Assembly: GCF_001442755.1 (NCBI RefSeq)
Contig: NZ_CP006367.1
Location: forward strand, 496,001 to 560,000
From: Aureimonas sp. AU20
Lineage (GTDB): Bacteria > Pseudomonadota > Alphaproteobacteria > Rhizobiales > Rhizobiaceae
DNA length: 64,000 nucleotides
Reading direction: 5' to 3'
In this document: piece after piece, positions 1-9,887 of the stretch
Position numbering within the stretch: the first letter of the stretch is position 1
Layout of the letters: every line of letters starts with the position of its first letter
Notes under the pieces: generated by a model
Databases searched by the model: none
Told to the model about the DNA's origin: nothing
Seen by the model: only the letters and a program-made list of their open reading frames with translations
Translations under genes and position numbers: made by a program

Positions 1-176
1 GCATTCCGCCCGCCGAGGAGCATCCCGGTCCCTACTTCGCGTTGCTCGAGAAGATCGCGGGCGAGGCGGGAGTGGAGAAGCTGTCCATGGGCATGTCCGG
101 CGATTTCGAGCGCGCCATCCCCTTCGGCGCCACCAGCGTGCGCGTCGGCTCGGCGATCTTCGGCTCACGCTCGTAG
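1..176 (+). CDS. YggS/PLPBP-family pyridoxal phosphate homeostasis protein, C-terminal end
   Basis: Only the last 57 codons are inside the window, open from base 3 to the TAG at 174. The peptide carries the family's C-terminal signature: [20 protein letters not shown], then [10 protein letters not shown]. In this family the segment forms part of the PLP phosphate-binding site of a single-domain alanine-racemase-like barrel. These proteins carry PLP without a known catalytic reaction and buffer vitamin B6 and amino-acid pools in the cytoplasm. The gene converges on the DedA gene, with 28 bases between the stop codons and no obvious terminator. Identification rests on this motif alone, but the motif is very characteristic. 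Confidence 0.85.
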   Translation, partial: IPPAEEHPGPYFALLEKIAGEAGVEKLSMGMSGDFERAIPFGATSVRVGSAIFGSRS

Positions 177-204
177 GCGGGAGCTTCGCGCGATTAGACG
201 ACGC

Positions 205-825
205 TCAGGCGCGGCTGCGGCCCCGGCTGCGCCAGAACCAGACGGCGCCGACGATGACGGCGAGGATCACCAGCGCGTCGGCCACGTGGAAGGCGGTCTT
301 GACCCAGGGCGTGTCGTTCCAGTGCTCGCCGAGGCGCGCGCCGAGCCAGGCGAGGGCGTAGCACCAGAGAAACGAGCCGGTGAACGTGTAGAGGTGGAAG
401 CGCCAGAGATTCATCCGCGCGATGCCGGCGGGCAGCGACAGGAAGGTGCGCACCACGGGCAGGAGGCGGCCGATGAAGATGGCGAGCGAGCCGTAGCGGG
501 CGAAGAACCGGTCCGACAGCGCCAGCTCCTTGGTGCCCCAGTGCGCCCGGCGGATCAGCCGCTCCACGAAGGGCCGCCCGCCCCGCGCGCCGATCTCGTA
601 GGCGAGATGCGAGCCGATATTGCAGCCGATCGCCCCGGCCAACGCTGCCGCCAGAAGGCTGAACTGCCCGGTCGAGGCGAGATAGCCGGCAAAGGGCATG
701 ATGATCTCGGAGGGCAGCGGCAGGCAGGCCGACTCCAGCCCCATCAATACGGCGACGCCCACCAACCCGCCGGCTGACATGACAGCGACAAGGCTGGCGA
801 CGAGGGGAGCAAGCACGGCTTCCAT
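205..825 (-). CDS. DedA-family inner-membrane protein
   Basis: 206 residues, usual for DedA/VTT proteins, which are polytopic inner-membrane proteins linked to envelope integrity, proton-motive force and undecaprenyl-phosphate or lipid flipping. Family marks visible: LESACLPLPSEIIMPFAGYL near residue 30, a glycine-rich re-entrant segment (AGAIGCNIGSHLAYEIGARGG), and the FIGRLLPVVRTFLSLPAGIA block near residue 120. About five hydrophobic segments; the C-terminus is basic (WRSRGRSRA). I start at the ATG at 825. The frame stays open far upstream, but that part is composition-driven and overlaps the divergent permease gene. It is divergent from the AI-2E-type permease, with about 230 bases between the starts. 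Confidence 0.9.
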   Translation of the reverse strand: MEAVLAPLVASLVAVMSAGGLVGVAVLMGLESACLPLPSEIIMPFAGYLASTGQFSLLAAALAGAIGCNIGSHLAYEIGARGGRPFVERLIRRAHWGTKELALSDRFFARYGSLAIFIGRLLPVVRTFLSLPAGIARMNLWRFHLYTFTGSFLWCYALAWLGARLGEHWNDTPWVKTAFHVADALVILAVIVGAVWFWRSRGRSRA

Positions 826-1053
826 GGAACGGCGATCCTTCACTGTCTCGCCCTGCCCGTAACAGAAATGTGAGCCGCTGTAACGACCGGCTTCTCGACG
901 GGTGAGAGGTGCGCGCATCGCGCGTCGCCTCGCTGCCGCCCGGCCCGAACGGCCCACTCTCGATTTCGCCGATGCGAGAGCAATATTGGTCGCACTGCCG
1001 GCGCGTTTCCGGCCGCGTCGTTCGGGCGCGTGTTTTGTCAGGAGTGCGGCCGC

Positions 1054-2136
1054 GTGCAGAATCCCTTTTCCAGCTCCTCGTCCGGCCCCGCGCCCACGCC
1101 GGCCGCGACGCCGCGCCCGGTGGCCTATCGCACGGTGTCGATCGCGGCGATCGTGCTCGGGATGATCCTGGCCGTGGTGGTGTTCTCTTACGCCGCCACG
1201 GGCTTCTTCCTGATCTTCGCCTCGCTGCTGCTGGCGGCCATCTTCTGCGGCGTCGCGCGCCTGTTCCAGCGCCTCGGCCTGCCGCGCTGGGCCTCGCTGC
1301 TTCTGGTCTATCTCCTGACCTTCGCCATGATCCTCGCCCCCGTAGCCTGGGGCGGCATCGCGCTGGTGCAGGAGTTCAACAATCTTCTGGCCGGCGTGCG
1401 CGAGCAGGCCGACAAGCTCCTGCATTCGCTGCAGCAGATGGGCCTGCCGGTGGACCCCGGCTCCGGCTCGAAATCCTTCGAGGATCTCCTGCCCTCGGGC
1501 CTCGCCTCCTCGGCGGGGCAGGCACTGTTCGGCGCGCTGGGCGCGGTGGGCAATTTCTTCGTGGTGCTGTTCCTCGCTATCTTCGTGTCCTGGCAGCCGG
1601 GCGTCTACCGAGACGGGGTCGTCTCGCTGTTTCCCAAGGAGAAGCGCGCGCGCGTCTCGGCGGTTTTGAAGAAGGCCGCCCATTCGCTGATCCTCTGGGT
1701 GGCGGGCGACGCCATCTCCATGGCGCTGATCTTCACCGTCTCCTGGGCGGGCCTGCTTCTGATCGGCGTCAACAACGCCTTTCTCCTGGCGCTCCAGGCC
1801 GGCCTTCTCGCCTTCGTGCCGACCGTGGGCGCCTTCGTGGCGGGGGCGATCATCGTCCTGGCCGCGCTTGCGCAGGGCGTCGACATGGCGCTCTGGGCGC
1901 TCGGCCTCTACCTTCTTATTCAGGGCGTGGAAAGCAATGTCGCCCAGCCCATCGCCCAGCGCTACACGACCTCGCTGCCGCCGGCGCTCACGCTCGGCGC
2001 GCAGGTGATCTTCGGGCTCCTGTTCGGGCTTCTCGGCTTCGTTCTCGCCGTGCCCGTGGTCGCCGTGGTGCGCACGCTCGTGCGTGAGTTCTATATCGAC
2101 GACGTGCTCGGAGGCCCGGTGAAGCGGGAAGACTGA
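1054..2136 (+). CDS. AI-2E family transporter (PerM/YdiK-like permease)
   Basis: 360 residues with the AI-2E transporter layout: paired N-terminal helices (about residues 25-75), a third helix, a soluble amphipathic section, then a C-terminal block of four to five helices including FLLALQAGLLAFVPTVGAFV and LYLLIQGVESNVAQPIAQR. The last two match the family's conserved P-x-x-G and E...v.P signatures. Family members export small solutes or autoinducer-2 or act in Na+/H+ exchange; the substrate here is unknown. I chose the GTG at 1054 (protein begins MQNPFSS), because AGGAG at 1040-1044 sits nine bases upstream. An in-frame GTG at 1030 lacks such a site. It stands alone, upstream of acs. Confidence 0.85.
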   Translation: MQNPFSSSSSGPAPTPAATPRPVAYRTVSIAAIVLGMILAVVVFSYAATGFFLIFASLLLAAIFCGVARLFQRLGLPRWASLLLVYLLTFAMILAPVAWGGIALVQEFNNLLAGVREQADKLLHSLQQMGLPVDPGSGSKSFEDLLPSGLASSAGQALFGALGAVGNFFVVLFLAIFVSWQPGVYRDGVVSLFPKEKRARVSAVLKKAAHSLILWVAGDAISMALIFTVSWAGLLLIGVNNAFLLALQAGLLAFVPTVGAFVAGAIIVLAALAQGVDMALWALGLYLLIQGVESNVAQPIAQRYTTSLPPALTLGAQVIFGLLFGLLGFVLAVPVVAVVRTLVREFYIDDVLGGPVKRED

Positions 2137-2243
2137 TCGGGTCGCGGCACAAGGTTTCCTCGCCGCTTGAAGCGCTCTAGACTTTGCGGAAGGCTGAGTC
2201 GCGCGCCAACGCGCGCCGCCGATGTCTGGGAGGAAACGAGACG

Positions 2244-4202
<1,959 letters not shown>

Positions 4203-4230
4203 CCCGGACCGAATCCAAGCACTAAACAGG

Positions 4231-4255
4231 AAGGGGGGCTTTGGCCCCCTTTTTC
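4231..4255 (+). terminator. rho-independent terminator of acs
   Basis: The stem AGGGGGGC/GCCCCCT with a short T-rich loop is followed directly by five T residues, 30 bases after the acs stop codon. Confidence 0.85.
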
Positions 4256-4393
4256 ATGGACGCTCGGCCTCTGAGGAAAGGGCCGGCTTGCCGCCGCCGG
4301 GCGAGCGGGGCCCTTTGACCGATATCCCCGGCCGACCAGCCCATCAGGCGACTGAGCCGAAGGCGAGACGCGCAAGGGAAAAGCGGGGACTCG

Positions 4394-4432
4394 TCTGTTT
4401 GAACAACTTGATAACCGTCAAGACAAGTGTTC
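4394..4432 (+). promoter_or_regulatory. candidate operator/promoter region of the PTS operon
   Basis: Two nested inverted repeats lie 78-108 bases upstream of the IIC start. The inner one is CTTGA (4407-4411) with TCAAG (4418-4422); the outer is GAACAACTTG (4401-4410) with CAAGTGTTC (4424-4432). The stretch is AT-richer than its surroundings. No regulator gene is adjacent, so the binding protein is unknown. Confidence 0.35.
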
Positions 4433-4509
4433 CACTTCCTCGGGGGAGGAAAGACGGAAAGCTTGAAGCCGCGCCGCCCCGGCAAGCCTTTGTGCTTCGG
4501 GAGGACACG

Positions 4510-5952
4510 ATGAACGACATGCTCGGCCTGTTGAAGGGGGTCGTGGACGCGCTCGGCGCGACCGTCCTTCTTCCCATTCTCATCTTCGCGATTGCTCTCG
4601 TGCTCGGCGCCAAGCCGGGCCGGGCCTTTCGCGCCGGCCTCACCATCGGTGTCGCCTTCGTCGGCATCAATCTCGTGCTCGGTCTGATGCTGACGACGCT
4701 GGGGCAGGTGGCCCAGGCCATCGTCACCAACACCGGGATGCAGCGCGACATCGTGGATGTCGGCTGGCCATCGGCCGCCGCGATCGCCTTCGGCTCCTCG
4801 GTCGGGCTCTGGGTCATTCCCATCGGCATTCTCGTCAACGTGGCGCTGCTCTTTTCCGGGCTGACGCGCACGCTGAACGTCGATGTCTGGAACTTCTGGC
4901 ACTTCGCTTTCGTCGGCTCGCTGGTGACGGCGGCGACGGGAAGCCTCGGCTACGGACTCCTCGCCGCCGCCCTCATGGCCGCCCTGTCGCTGGTGCTGGC
5001 GGACTGGACCGCCAAGGGCGTGCAGCGCTTCTACGGCGTTCCGGGCGTCTCCGTGCCGCATCTCGCCTCCGCGCAGATCGTGCCGGTCGCCATCGGGCTG
5101 AACTGGCTGATGGACCGCATTCCCGGCATCCGCGACATCCGCATCGACACCGAGACCGTGCAGCGCCGGCTCGGCGTGTTCGGCGAGCCGATCGTCATGG
5201 GCCTCGTCATCGGCCTGGTGCTCGGCCTCGTCGCCTATGCCGGCAGCGCGGATGCCGGCACCGTCATCACCAAGGCGTTGCAGACGGGCGTCAATCTTGC
5301 CGCCGTCATGCTGCTTCTGCCGCGCATGGTGAAGATCCTGATGGAAGGGCTGATCCCGGTCTCGGAGGCGGCGCGCTCCTTCGTGCAGAAGCGGGCGGGG
5401 GACCGCGAGATCCATGTCGGGCTCGACTCCGCGATCCTGATCGGCCACCCGGCGGCGATCGCGAGCTCGCTGATCCTCGTGCCGATCGCCATTCTCCTGT
5501 CGCTGATCCTGCCGGGCAACCGCATCATCCTCTTCGCCGATCTCGCCGTGATCCCCTTCGTGGTCGCCATGGCCGCGCCCATCGTCAACGGAAACGTCTT
5601 CCGCATGGTGGTCATCGGAACGGTGACTCTGACGCTCGGCTTCTATGTCGGCATGGCGCTCTCGCCGCTGATGACGGCGACGGCAGCGGGATCGGGCTTC
5701 GCCATTCCCCCGCAGGCCAGCGCCATCACCAGCGTCGTGGACGGGTTCCTCTACCTCCCCTATCTCGTGATCCGGGCGGCCGAGGAATGGGGGCTGATGG
5801 GTCTCGGCCTCGTGCTGGTGGCGATCCTCGCGCTCCTGTTCGGCTACCGCGCCGCGCCCCGCGCCTTCGACAGGCTGGCGGGCGGCGAGGAGCCGGCGGA
5901 AACCGCGCCGCTCTCGCGCGGCCCCGGTGCGCCCGCCGTCACGCCGCGCTGA
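4510..5952 (+). CDS. gatC: PTS galactitol-type permease subunit IIC
   Basis: 480 residues, about 10-12 membrane segments, matching the EIIC-Gat family (usually about 450 residues). Family-like blocks are TVLLPILIFAIALVLGAKPG at the N-terminus, VDVGWPSAAAIAFGSSVGLW, and IGHPAAIASSLILVPIAILL near residue 315. The C-terminus adds a short hydrophilic tail. It would form the membrane channel and receive phosphate from IIB to phosphorylate a hexitol or related sugar on entry. GGGAGGAC precedes ATG 4510 at good spacing. IIA and IIB follow on the same strand 25 and 29 bases apart, so this is one operon. The true substrate is not readable: no sugar-phosphate dehydrogenase or aldolase is adjacent. Confidence 0.85.
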   Translation: MNDMLGLLKGVVDALGATVLLPILIFAIALVLGAKPGRAFRAGLTIGVAFVGINLVLGLMLTTLGQVAQAIVTNTGMQRDIVDVGWPSAAAIAFGSSVGLWVIPIGILVNVALLFSGLTRTLNVDVWNFWHFAFVGSLVTAATGSLGYGLLAAALMAALSLVLADWTAKGVQRFYGVPGVSVPHLASAQIVPVAIGLNWLMDRIPGIRDIRIDTETVQRRLGVFGEPIVMGLVIGLVLGLVAYAGSADAGTVITKALQTGVNLAAVMLLLPRMVKILMEGLIPVSEAARSFVQKRAGDREIHVGLDSAILIGHPAAIASSLILVPIAILLSLILPGNRIILFADLAVIPFVVAMAAPIVNGNVFRMVVIGTVTLTLGFYVGMALSPLMTATAAGSGFAIPPQASAITSVVDGFLYLPYLVIRAAEEWGLMGLGLVLVAILALLFGYRAAPRAFDRLAGGEEPAETAPLSRGPGAPAVTPR

Positions 5953-5977
5953 TCCACCGACCCGCCGAGGAGACAAC

Positions 5978-6430
5978 ATGCTGCGAACTCATCTCGACCC
6001 GTCGCTGATCCTCCTGGGGGCCGAGGCGCGCTCGGCGGAGGAAGCCATCACGCTTCTGGCGGAGCGGCTGGAGGCGGCGGGGCGGGTGCGGCCGAGCTAT
6101 GGCCCGGCCGTGATCGAGCGCGAGCGCACCATGCCGACCGGCCTGCCGCTCGGCGCGATCAACGCCGCGATCCCGCACACGGACCGGGAGCATGTGATCG
6201 CCCCCGCCGTGGCGCTGGCGGTGCTGCGCGAGCCCGTCCGCTTCGCCAGCATGGACGATCCCGACGAGGCGCTGCCCGTGCGCATCGTCTTCGCCCTCGC
6301 GATCTCGGACAAGAACGGCCAGATCGCCCTTCTCCAGGCGATCATGGGCTTCCTGCAGGACCAGGGGGCGCTGGAGCGCATCCTCACCGCTCAGACGCCC
6401 GACGAGGTTCTCTCCCTCGTCGCCGCCTGA
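5978..6430 (+). CDS. gatA: PTS IIA component, mannitol/fructose/Gat type
   Basis: 150 residues, a complete PTS_EIIA type-2 domain. The phosphorylated histidine is His67 in the INAAIPHTDREH block, which corresponds to the family's G-x-A-x-P-H signature; an ALAISDKNGQIALLQAIMGF segment near residue 110 is also typical. It accepts phosphate from HPr (not encoded here) and passes it to IIB. PtsN of the regulatory PTS-Ntr has the same fold, but its position between IIC and IIB argues for a transport role. GAGGAGA lies about eight bases upstream of ATG 5978. Confidence 0.85.
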   Translation: MLRTHLDPSLILLGAEARSAEEAITLLAERLEAAGRVRPSYGPAVIERERTMPTGLPLGAINAAIPHTDREHVIAPAVALAVLREPVRFASMDDPDEALPVRIVFALAISDKNGQIALLQAIMGFLQDQGALERILTAQTPDEVLSLVAA

Positions 6431-6459
6431 CCTCTTCCCTTTCAAGATTGGACGACCCC

Positions 6460-6744
6460 ATGCGCAAGAAGACCATTCTGATCGCCTGCGGCACCGCCGT
6501 CGCCACCTCCACCGTCGTCGCCGTGGCGATCGAGGAGGCCATGCAGGAACGCGGCATTCCGGTCGAGATTCGGCAATGCAAGGCGACGGAGGTGCGCAGC
6601 TTGGCCGAGGACGCCGACCTCGTGGTCGCCACCACTCCGGTGCCCGACGACATCGGAAAGCCGGTCTTCAAGGGCTTGCCCTTCCTGACGGGTATCGGCC
6701 GCGACGCGCTGATCGAGGAGATCGCGGCGGCGCTGAAGGCGTGA
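6460..6744 (+). CDS. gatB: PTS galactitol-type IIB component
   Basis: 94 residues, the usual GatB length. The N-terminal IACGTAVATSTVVA loop carries Cys10, the phosphocysteine of the PTS_IIB fold, and it is followed by the DLVVATTPVPDDIGKPVFKG segment. I start at ATG 6460 (MRKKTILIACG). A TTG at 6448 would add four residues and has no better ribosome-binding site. It would take phosphate from His67 of the IIA protein and pass it to sugar bound by IIC. The reading frame continues, after the stop, straight into the DUF1330-like remnant. Confidence 0.85.
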   Translation: MRKKTILIACGTAVATSTVVAVAIEEAMQERGIPVEIRQCKATEVRSLAEDADLVVATTPVPDDIGKPVFKGLPFLTGIGRDALIEEIAAALKA

Positions 6745-6753
6745 GCGGGAAAG

Positions 6754-7005
6754 GTACCCCGCTTCCGGGCGGCGCTACCGGCCGCAGGCGGACGTCTCGT
6801 TCACTTCGGCCCGGTGGGGCAGACCTTGGAAGGGGCCGTGGAACCTTTGCCGATCGCCGGCATCTTCGAGCTCGCGACCCTTGCCGAGGCGTTGGCCTTC
6901 TACCGATCGTCCAAGTAGGCACCGATCAAGATCGAGCGCGGCGAAGCGCAGGAAGCGCGCATGTTCATCGTGGATGTGGGCTTAGGACGCCCGTCATTCT
7001 CATGA
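6754..7005 (+). pseudogene. DUF1330-family gene remnant, 5' truncated with in-frame TAG
   Basis: From 6754 the frame reads RFRAALPAAGGRLVHFGPVG, later FELATLAEALAFYRSS, then after a TAG at 6916 APIKIERGEAQEARMFIVDV. This resembles the DUF1330 domain order: FR..L...GGR, then F.....A..FYRS..Y.P....R....ARLF.V. The TAG sits where the family usually has the tyrosine of RSpeY, so it may be a TAC to TAG change. No start codon or N-terminal half is present. It is in the same frame as gatB and begins three codons after the gatB stop. Identification is by eye and moderate. Confidence 0.5.
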
Positions 7006-7227
7006 ACCTCGGAAGACGCGGGACGGGTGGTTTGGGTCCAAATCCGCCTCCCGATCGCAGTTCCCACACCGATGCCGCGATGAACGCAAAGAGCTCCACT
7101 CGCATGCGCAACCTCGCCTCAGCACCTCGCGAAACGCCGGCCAAAAGAGGCGGGGCGCGATGACGCACCATTGGCCCTTGCGCATCCCTTCGCATCACCC
7201 CATTCTCTGTCTCGTGTTCAACGAAGC

Positions 7228-7242
7228 GAAAGGAGGTGATCC
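7228..7242 (+). promoter_or_regulatory. full-length Shine-Dalgarno site of the small ORF
   Basis: GAAAGGAGGTGATCC is a 15-base match to the complement of the 16S rRNA 3' tail. AGGAGG ends seven bases before ATG 7244. No other gene in this window has a site this long. Confidence 0.6.
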
Positions 7243-7243
7243 A

Positions 7244-7321
7244 ATGTCGAGTGATTTCCAAATGCCGGTTGGGTCTTTGTATCTCACGGGTTTGCAGGAG
7301 CAGCCTCTTTCGAACGCGTAA
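7244..7321 (+). CDS. small ORF of 25 codons, unknown product
   Basis: ATG to TAA encodes 25 residues, beginning MSSDFQMPVGSLYLTG and ending QEQPLSNA. I do not recognise it. Support for expression comes from context: the exceptional ribosome-binding site directly upstream and a perfect 12-bp GAAA-loop terminator that starts 55 bases downstream. Together they make a compact transcription unit. It has no signal peptide or membrane segment, few charged residues, and no adjacent peptide-modification or export gene. Alternatives are a leader peptide, a translated regulatory RNA, or an RNA in which the anti-anti-SD sequence itself is the functional part. Confidence 0.4.
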   Translation: MSSDFQMPVGSLYLTGLQEQPLSNA

Positions 7322-7376
7322 ATGATATGTCGATCCGACAGCGGTCCGACGACCCCCGGCATGACTGATATCACGG

Positions 7377-7407
7377 AGGCCGCTTCCCGAAAGGGGAGCG
7401 GCCTTTT
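7377..7407 (+). terminator. perfect GAAA-loop rho-independent terminator
   Basis: A 12-bp stem (7377-7388 with 7393-7404, one G-T wobble) is closed by a GAAA tetraloop and followed by TTTT. It ends the transcript that carries the 25-codon ORF. Confidence 0.8.
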
Positions 7408-7708
7408 CGTTGGGCGCTCGCCCGGCCGGTCAGCCGAGGCTGCTCGGCGACGCCCTTTCTAAATTTTCGGACAGCTTGGCGCGAGGCCGCAGGACGGGCT
7501 TGACCCGGCCCGCGTTCGGATTCATTTCCCCCCTTGCGCCGCAAGCCTTCGTGCCCGGCGCTCCCCATTACCAACCGGTCCCCAAGGATCATGCCCAGCA
7601 ACAACGATCCCAGTCGATCGCGTCTGCCGCAGAGCCTGTCGCTGAGCTGATCTTCTTGGCTCACTTCGCGACCGGTGCTGCGGCCCGTCGCGACATGTGA
7701 GGTGAGCC
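7408..7708. other. intergenic region before the DUF1003 gene
   Basis: About 300 bases with no supported gene. It must hold the promoter of the DUF1003 gene, but no clear boxes or palindromes were seen. Confidence 0.5.
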
Positions 7709-8227
7709 ATGAACACGGCAATCCGTTTCGTCGCCTATCAGCTCCGCCGTGCCTCCCGCATGCGCGATCCCAACGAGATGTTCAACGACGGCATGACCTT
7801 CGGCGAGCGTCTGGCGGACCGGGTCGCCGTGATCGGCGGCTCCTGGAGCTTCATCATCGGCTTCACCGTCTTTCTGGTCGGCTGGGCCGTCCTGAATACG
7901 GTGGTGCTCGCCGCCAACGCCTTCGATCCGTTCCCCTTCATCTTCCTGAACCTCGTGCTCTCCATGGTCGCGGCGCTGCAGGCGCCCGTCATCATGATGA
8001 GCCAGAACCGGCAGGCGGCGAAGGACCGGTTCGAGGCCCGTCTCGACTACGAGACCAACCTGCGCGCGGAAGCCCAGATCACCCAGCTAGGCGAGGAACT
8101 GGCCCTGCTGCGCGAGGAGATCCGCTTCCTCGTCAGCGCCGAAACCCGGCGCAGCGGCGCGGAGCTCGGCTTCTTGGACGAGGGCGATGCGGCCGAGGCG
8201 TCCCGCGCCCGTCCCATCCACGCCTGA
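7709..8227 (+). CDS. DUF1003 domain membrane protein
   Basis: 172 residues with the DUF1003 pattern: MTFGERLADRVAVIGGSWSF, two membrane helices (about residues 48-70 and 80-98), the FDPFPFIFLNLVLSMVAALQ block and the MMSQNRQAAKDRFEARLDYE segment after the second helix. The cytoplasmic tail is predicted coiled coil (TQLGEELALLREEIRFL). The biochemical role of the family is unknown. GAGGTGAG lies just before ATG 7709. It is followed by a terminator shared with the convergent emrB gene. Confidence 0.88.
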   Translation: MNTAIRFVAYQLRRASRMRDPNEMFNDGMTFGERLADRVAVIGGSWSFIIGFTVFLVGWAVLNTVVLAANAFDPFPFIFLNLVLSMVAALQAPVIMMSQNRQAAKDRFEARLDYETNLRAEAQITQLGEELALLREEIRFLVSAETRRSGAELGFLDEGDAAEASRARPIHA

Positions 8228-8255
8228 CCCTGGTCTCTCCGGTCTACGCTGAAAG

Positions 8256-8278
8256 AAGCCCCGCTCCGGCGGGGCTTT
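8256..8278. terminator. bidirectional terminator between DUF1003 gene and emrB
   Basis: A 9-bp stem AAGCCCCGC/GCGGGGCTT with a TCCG loop lies between two convergent genes. It ends in TTT on the plus strand and gives a T-rich flank on the minus strand as well. Confidence 0.75.
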
Positions 8279-8290
8279 CAAGTTTCCCGC

Positions 8291-9883
8291 TCAGTGCCCA
8301 CCCGCCGGAGCGCCGCCGCCGAGCTTGACGTTGCGCAGGATCAGGGCCAGCGGAACGGCGGCGGCCGAGATCAGCATGAGCACGTGGAAGACGTCGATAT
8401 AGGCCAGCGTGCCGACCTGTCGTTGCAGGGTCTGGCCGATCACGGCGATAGCGCCGGACTGCGCGTCTGCCGCCGACAGGCCTTGCGAGCGCAGGTAGGA
8501 GGTCAGCGTCTGCATCGTCTGCTGATAGGCCGGCTCGCTCGGCACGATATGCTCCACCAGCCGGCTCTGGTGGAACTGCTCGCGGAAGGCCAGCGTGTTC
8601 TGCGCGATCGAGACGCCGATCGAGCCGCCGACATTGCGAGCCACGTTGATGAGCGCCGAGGCCTGGTCGGTCTTGTCGGGCGGAATGCCGTCGTAGGACG
8701 CCGTGGTTATCGGAATGAAGATCAGCGGCAGGCCGAGGCCGACATAGATGCGCGACCAGACGAAGAAGCCGAAGTTGAGATCGGGGAACAGGCGCGTCAG
8801 GTCCCACATGGCGCCGGCGACGATCGCGGCGCCCAGCGCGATCAGATATTTCGGCTGCACCACGCTGGTGAGGCGCCCGACCACGAACATCATGGTCATG
8901 GTGACGACGCCGCCCGGCGAGAGCGCAAGGCCCGCCCAGGTCGCGGTGTAGCCGTAGAAAGTCTGCAAAAGCTCCGGCAGGAACTGCGTGGTGGCGATCA
9001 GGATCGCGCCCGTCGCCATCATCACGAGGAAGCAGGAGCCGAACTGCCGGCTCCAGATCATGCGGATGTCCACCACAGGATTTTGATGCTTCAGCTCCCA
9101 CGGGACCATGAACAGGAAGGCGAGGACGCAGACCGCGGTGGAGACGATGATGAAGGTCGAGCCGTACCAGTCCTCCGTCTGGCCGCGGTCGAGGATCAGC
9201 TCCAGCGCGCCGAGGAAGGTCGCGACCGAAAGGAAGCCGACGAGATCGAAGGGCACGCCCCGGCGCTTCAGCTCCGCCCGCTCGCGCCGCGTCTCGTCCG
9301 ACTCCGTCACCAGCTGCCAGACGAGCGCGAAGGCGAGGATGCCGATCGGGCCGTTGATGAGGAAGCACCAGTGCCAGGAATAATTGTCCGACAGCCAGCC
9401 GCCGAGCGTCGGGCCGATCACGGGCGCGACCACGACCGCGACGCCGAACAGGGCGAAGGCCTGCCCCCGCTTTTCCGGCGGAAAGCTGTCGGCGAGGATG
9501 GACTGCGAGATCGGCACCATGCCGCCGCCGGCAAAACCCTGAAGCACGCGGAAGAAAAGCAGCGACTCGATGTTCCAGGCAAGGCCGCACAGGACGGAGG
9601 AGACCGTGAAGAGCGCGAGGCACGCGAGATAGAAGCGCTTGCGCCCATAGCGCTTGGCGATGAAGCTGGAAGCGGTGAGCACGATGGCATTGGACACGAG
9701 ATAGGTCGTGACCACCCAGGAGGCCTCGTCCGAGGACACGCCGAGCCCGCCCGAGATGTAGCGCAGCGCCACGTTGGCGATGGTCGTGTCGAGAACCTCC
9801 ATGAAGGTCGCGATCGACACGACCACGGCGATCAGCCACGGATTGCTCGGCCGCCCGGCCGAGGCGCCTGCCGCTGCGGCCAT
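8291..9883 (-). CDS. emrB: DHA2-family multidrug MFS permease, EmrB type
   Basis: 530 residues with 14 predicted helices, standard for DHA2 drug:H+ antiporters. Visible marks: FMEVLDTTIANVALRYI in helix 1 (motif D1), LACLALFTVSSVLCGLAW, motif C in helix 5 (FGVAVVVAPVIGPTLGGWLS), and a large periplasmic loop in the second half. It extrudes hydrophobic drugs through a tripartite channel with the EmrA adaptor encoded immediately upstream (four-base gap) and a TolC-type outer-membrane protein that is not encoded here. No local regulator gene (emrR/marR) was found. Confidence 0.93.
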   Translation of the reverse strand: MAAAAGASAGRPSNPWLIAVVVSIATFMEVLDTTIANVALRYISGGLGVSSDEASWVVTTYLVSNAIVLTASSFIAKRYGRKRFYLACLALFTVSSVLCGLAWNIESLLFFRVLQGFAGGGMVPISQSILADSFPPEKRGQAFALFGVAVVVAPVIGPTLGGWLSDNYSWHWCFLINGPIGILAFALVWQLVTESDETRRERAELKRRGVPFDLVGFLSVATFLGALELILDRGQTEDWYGSTFIIVSTAVCVLAFLFMVPWELKHQNPVVDIRMIWSRQFGSCFLVMMATGAILIATTQFLPELLQTFYGYTATWAGLALSPGGVVTMTMMFVVGRLTSVVQPKYLIALGAAIVAGAMWDLTRLFPDLNFGFFVWSRIYVGLGLPLIFIPITTASYDGIPPDKTDQASALINVARNVGGSIGVSIAQNTLAFREQFHQSRLVEHIVPSEPAYQQTMQTLTSYLRSQGLSAADAQSGAIAVIGQTLQRQVGTLAYIDVFHVLMLISAAAVPLALILRNVKLGGGAPAGGH

Positions 9884-9887
9884 CGGA

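Noticed and set aside
4222..5979. A minus-strand 585-codon frame opposite gatC
   Set aside because: His/Glu/Arg-rich antisense composition; the plus-strand IIC is a clear membrane protein.
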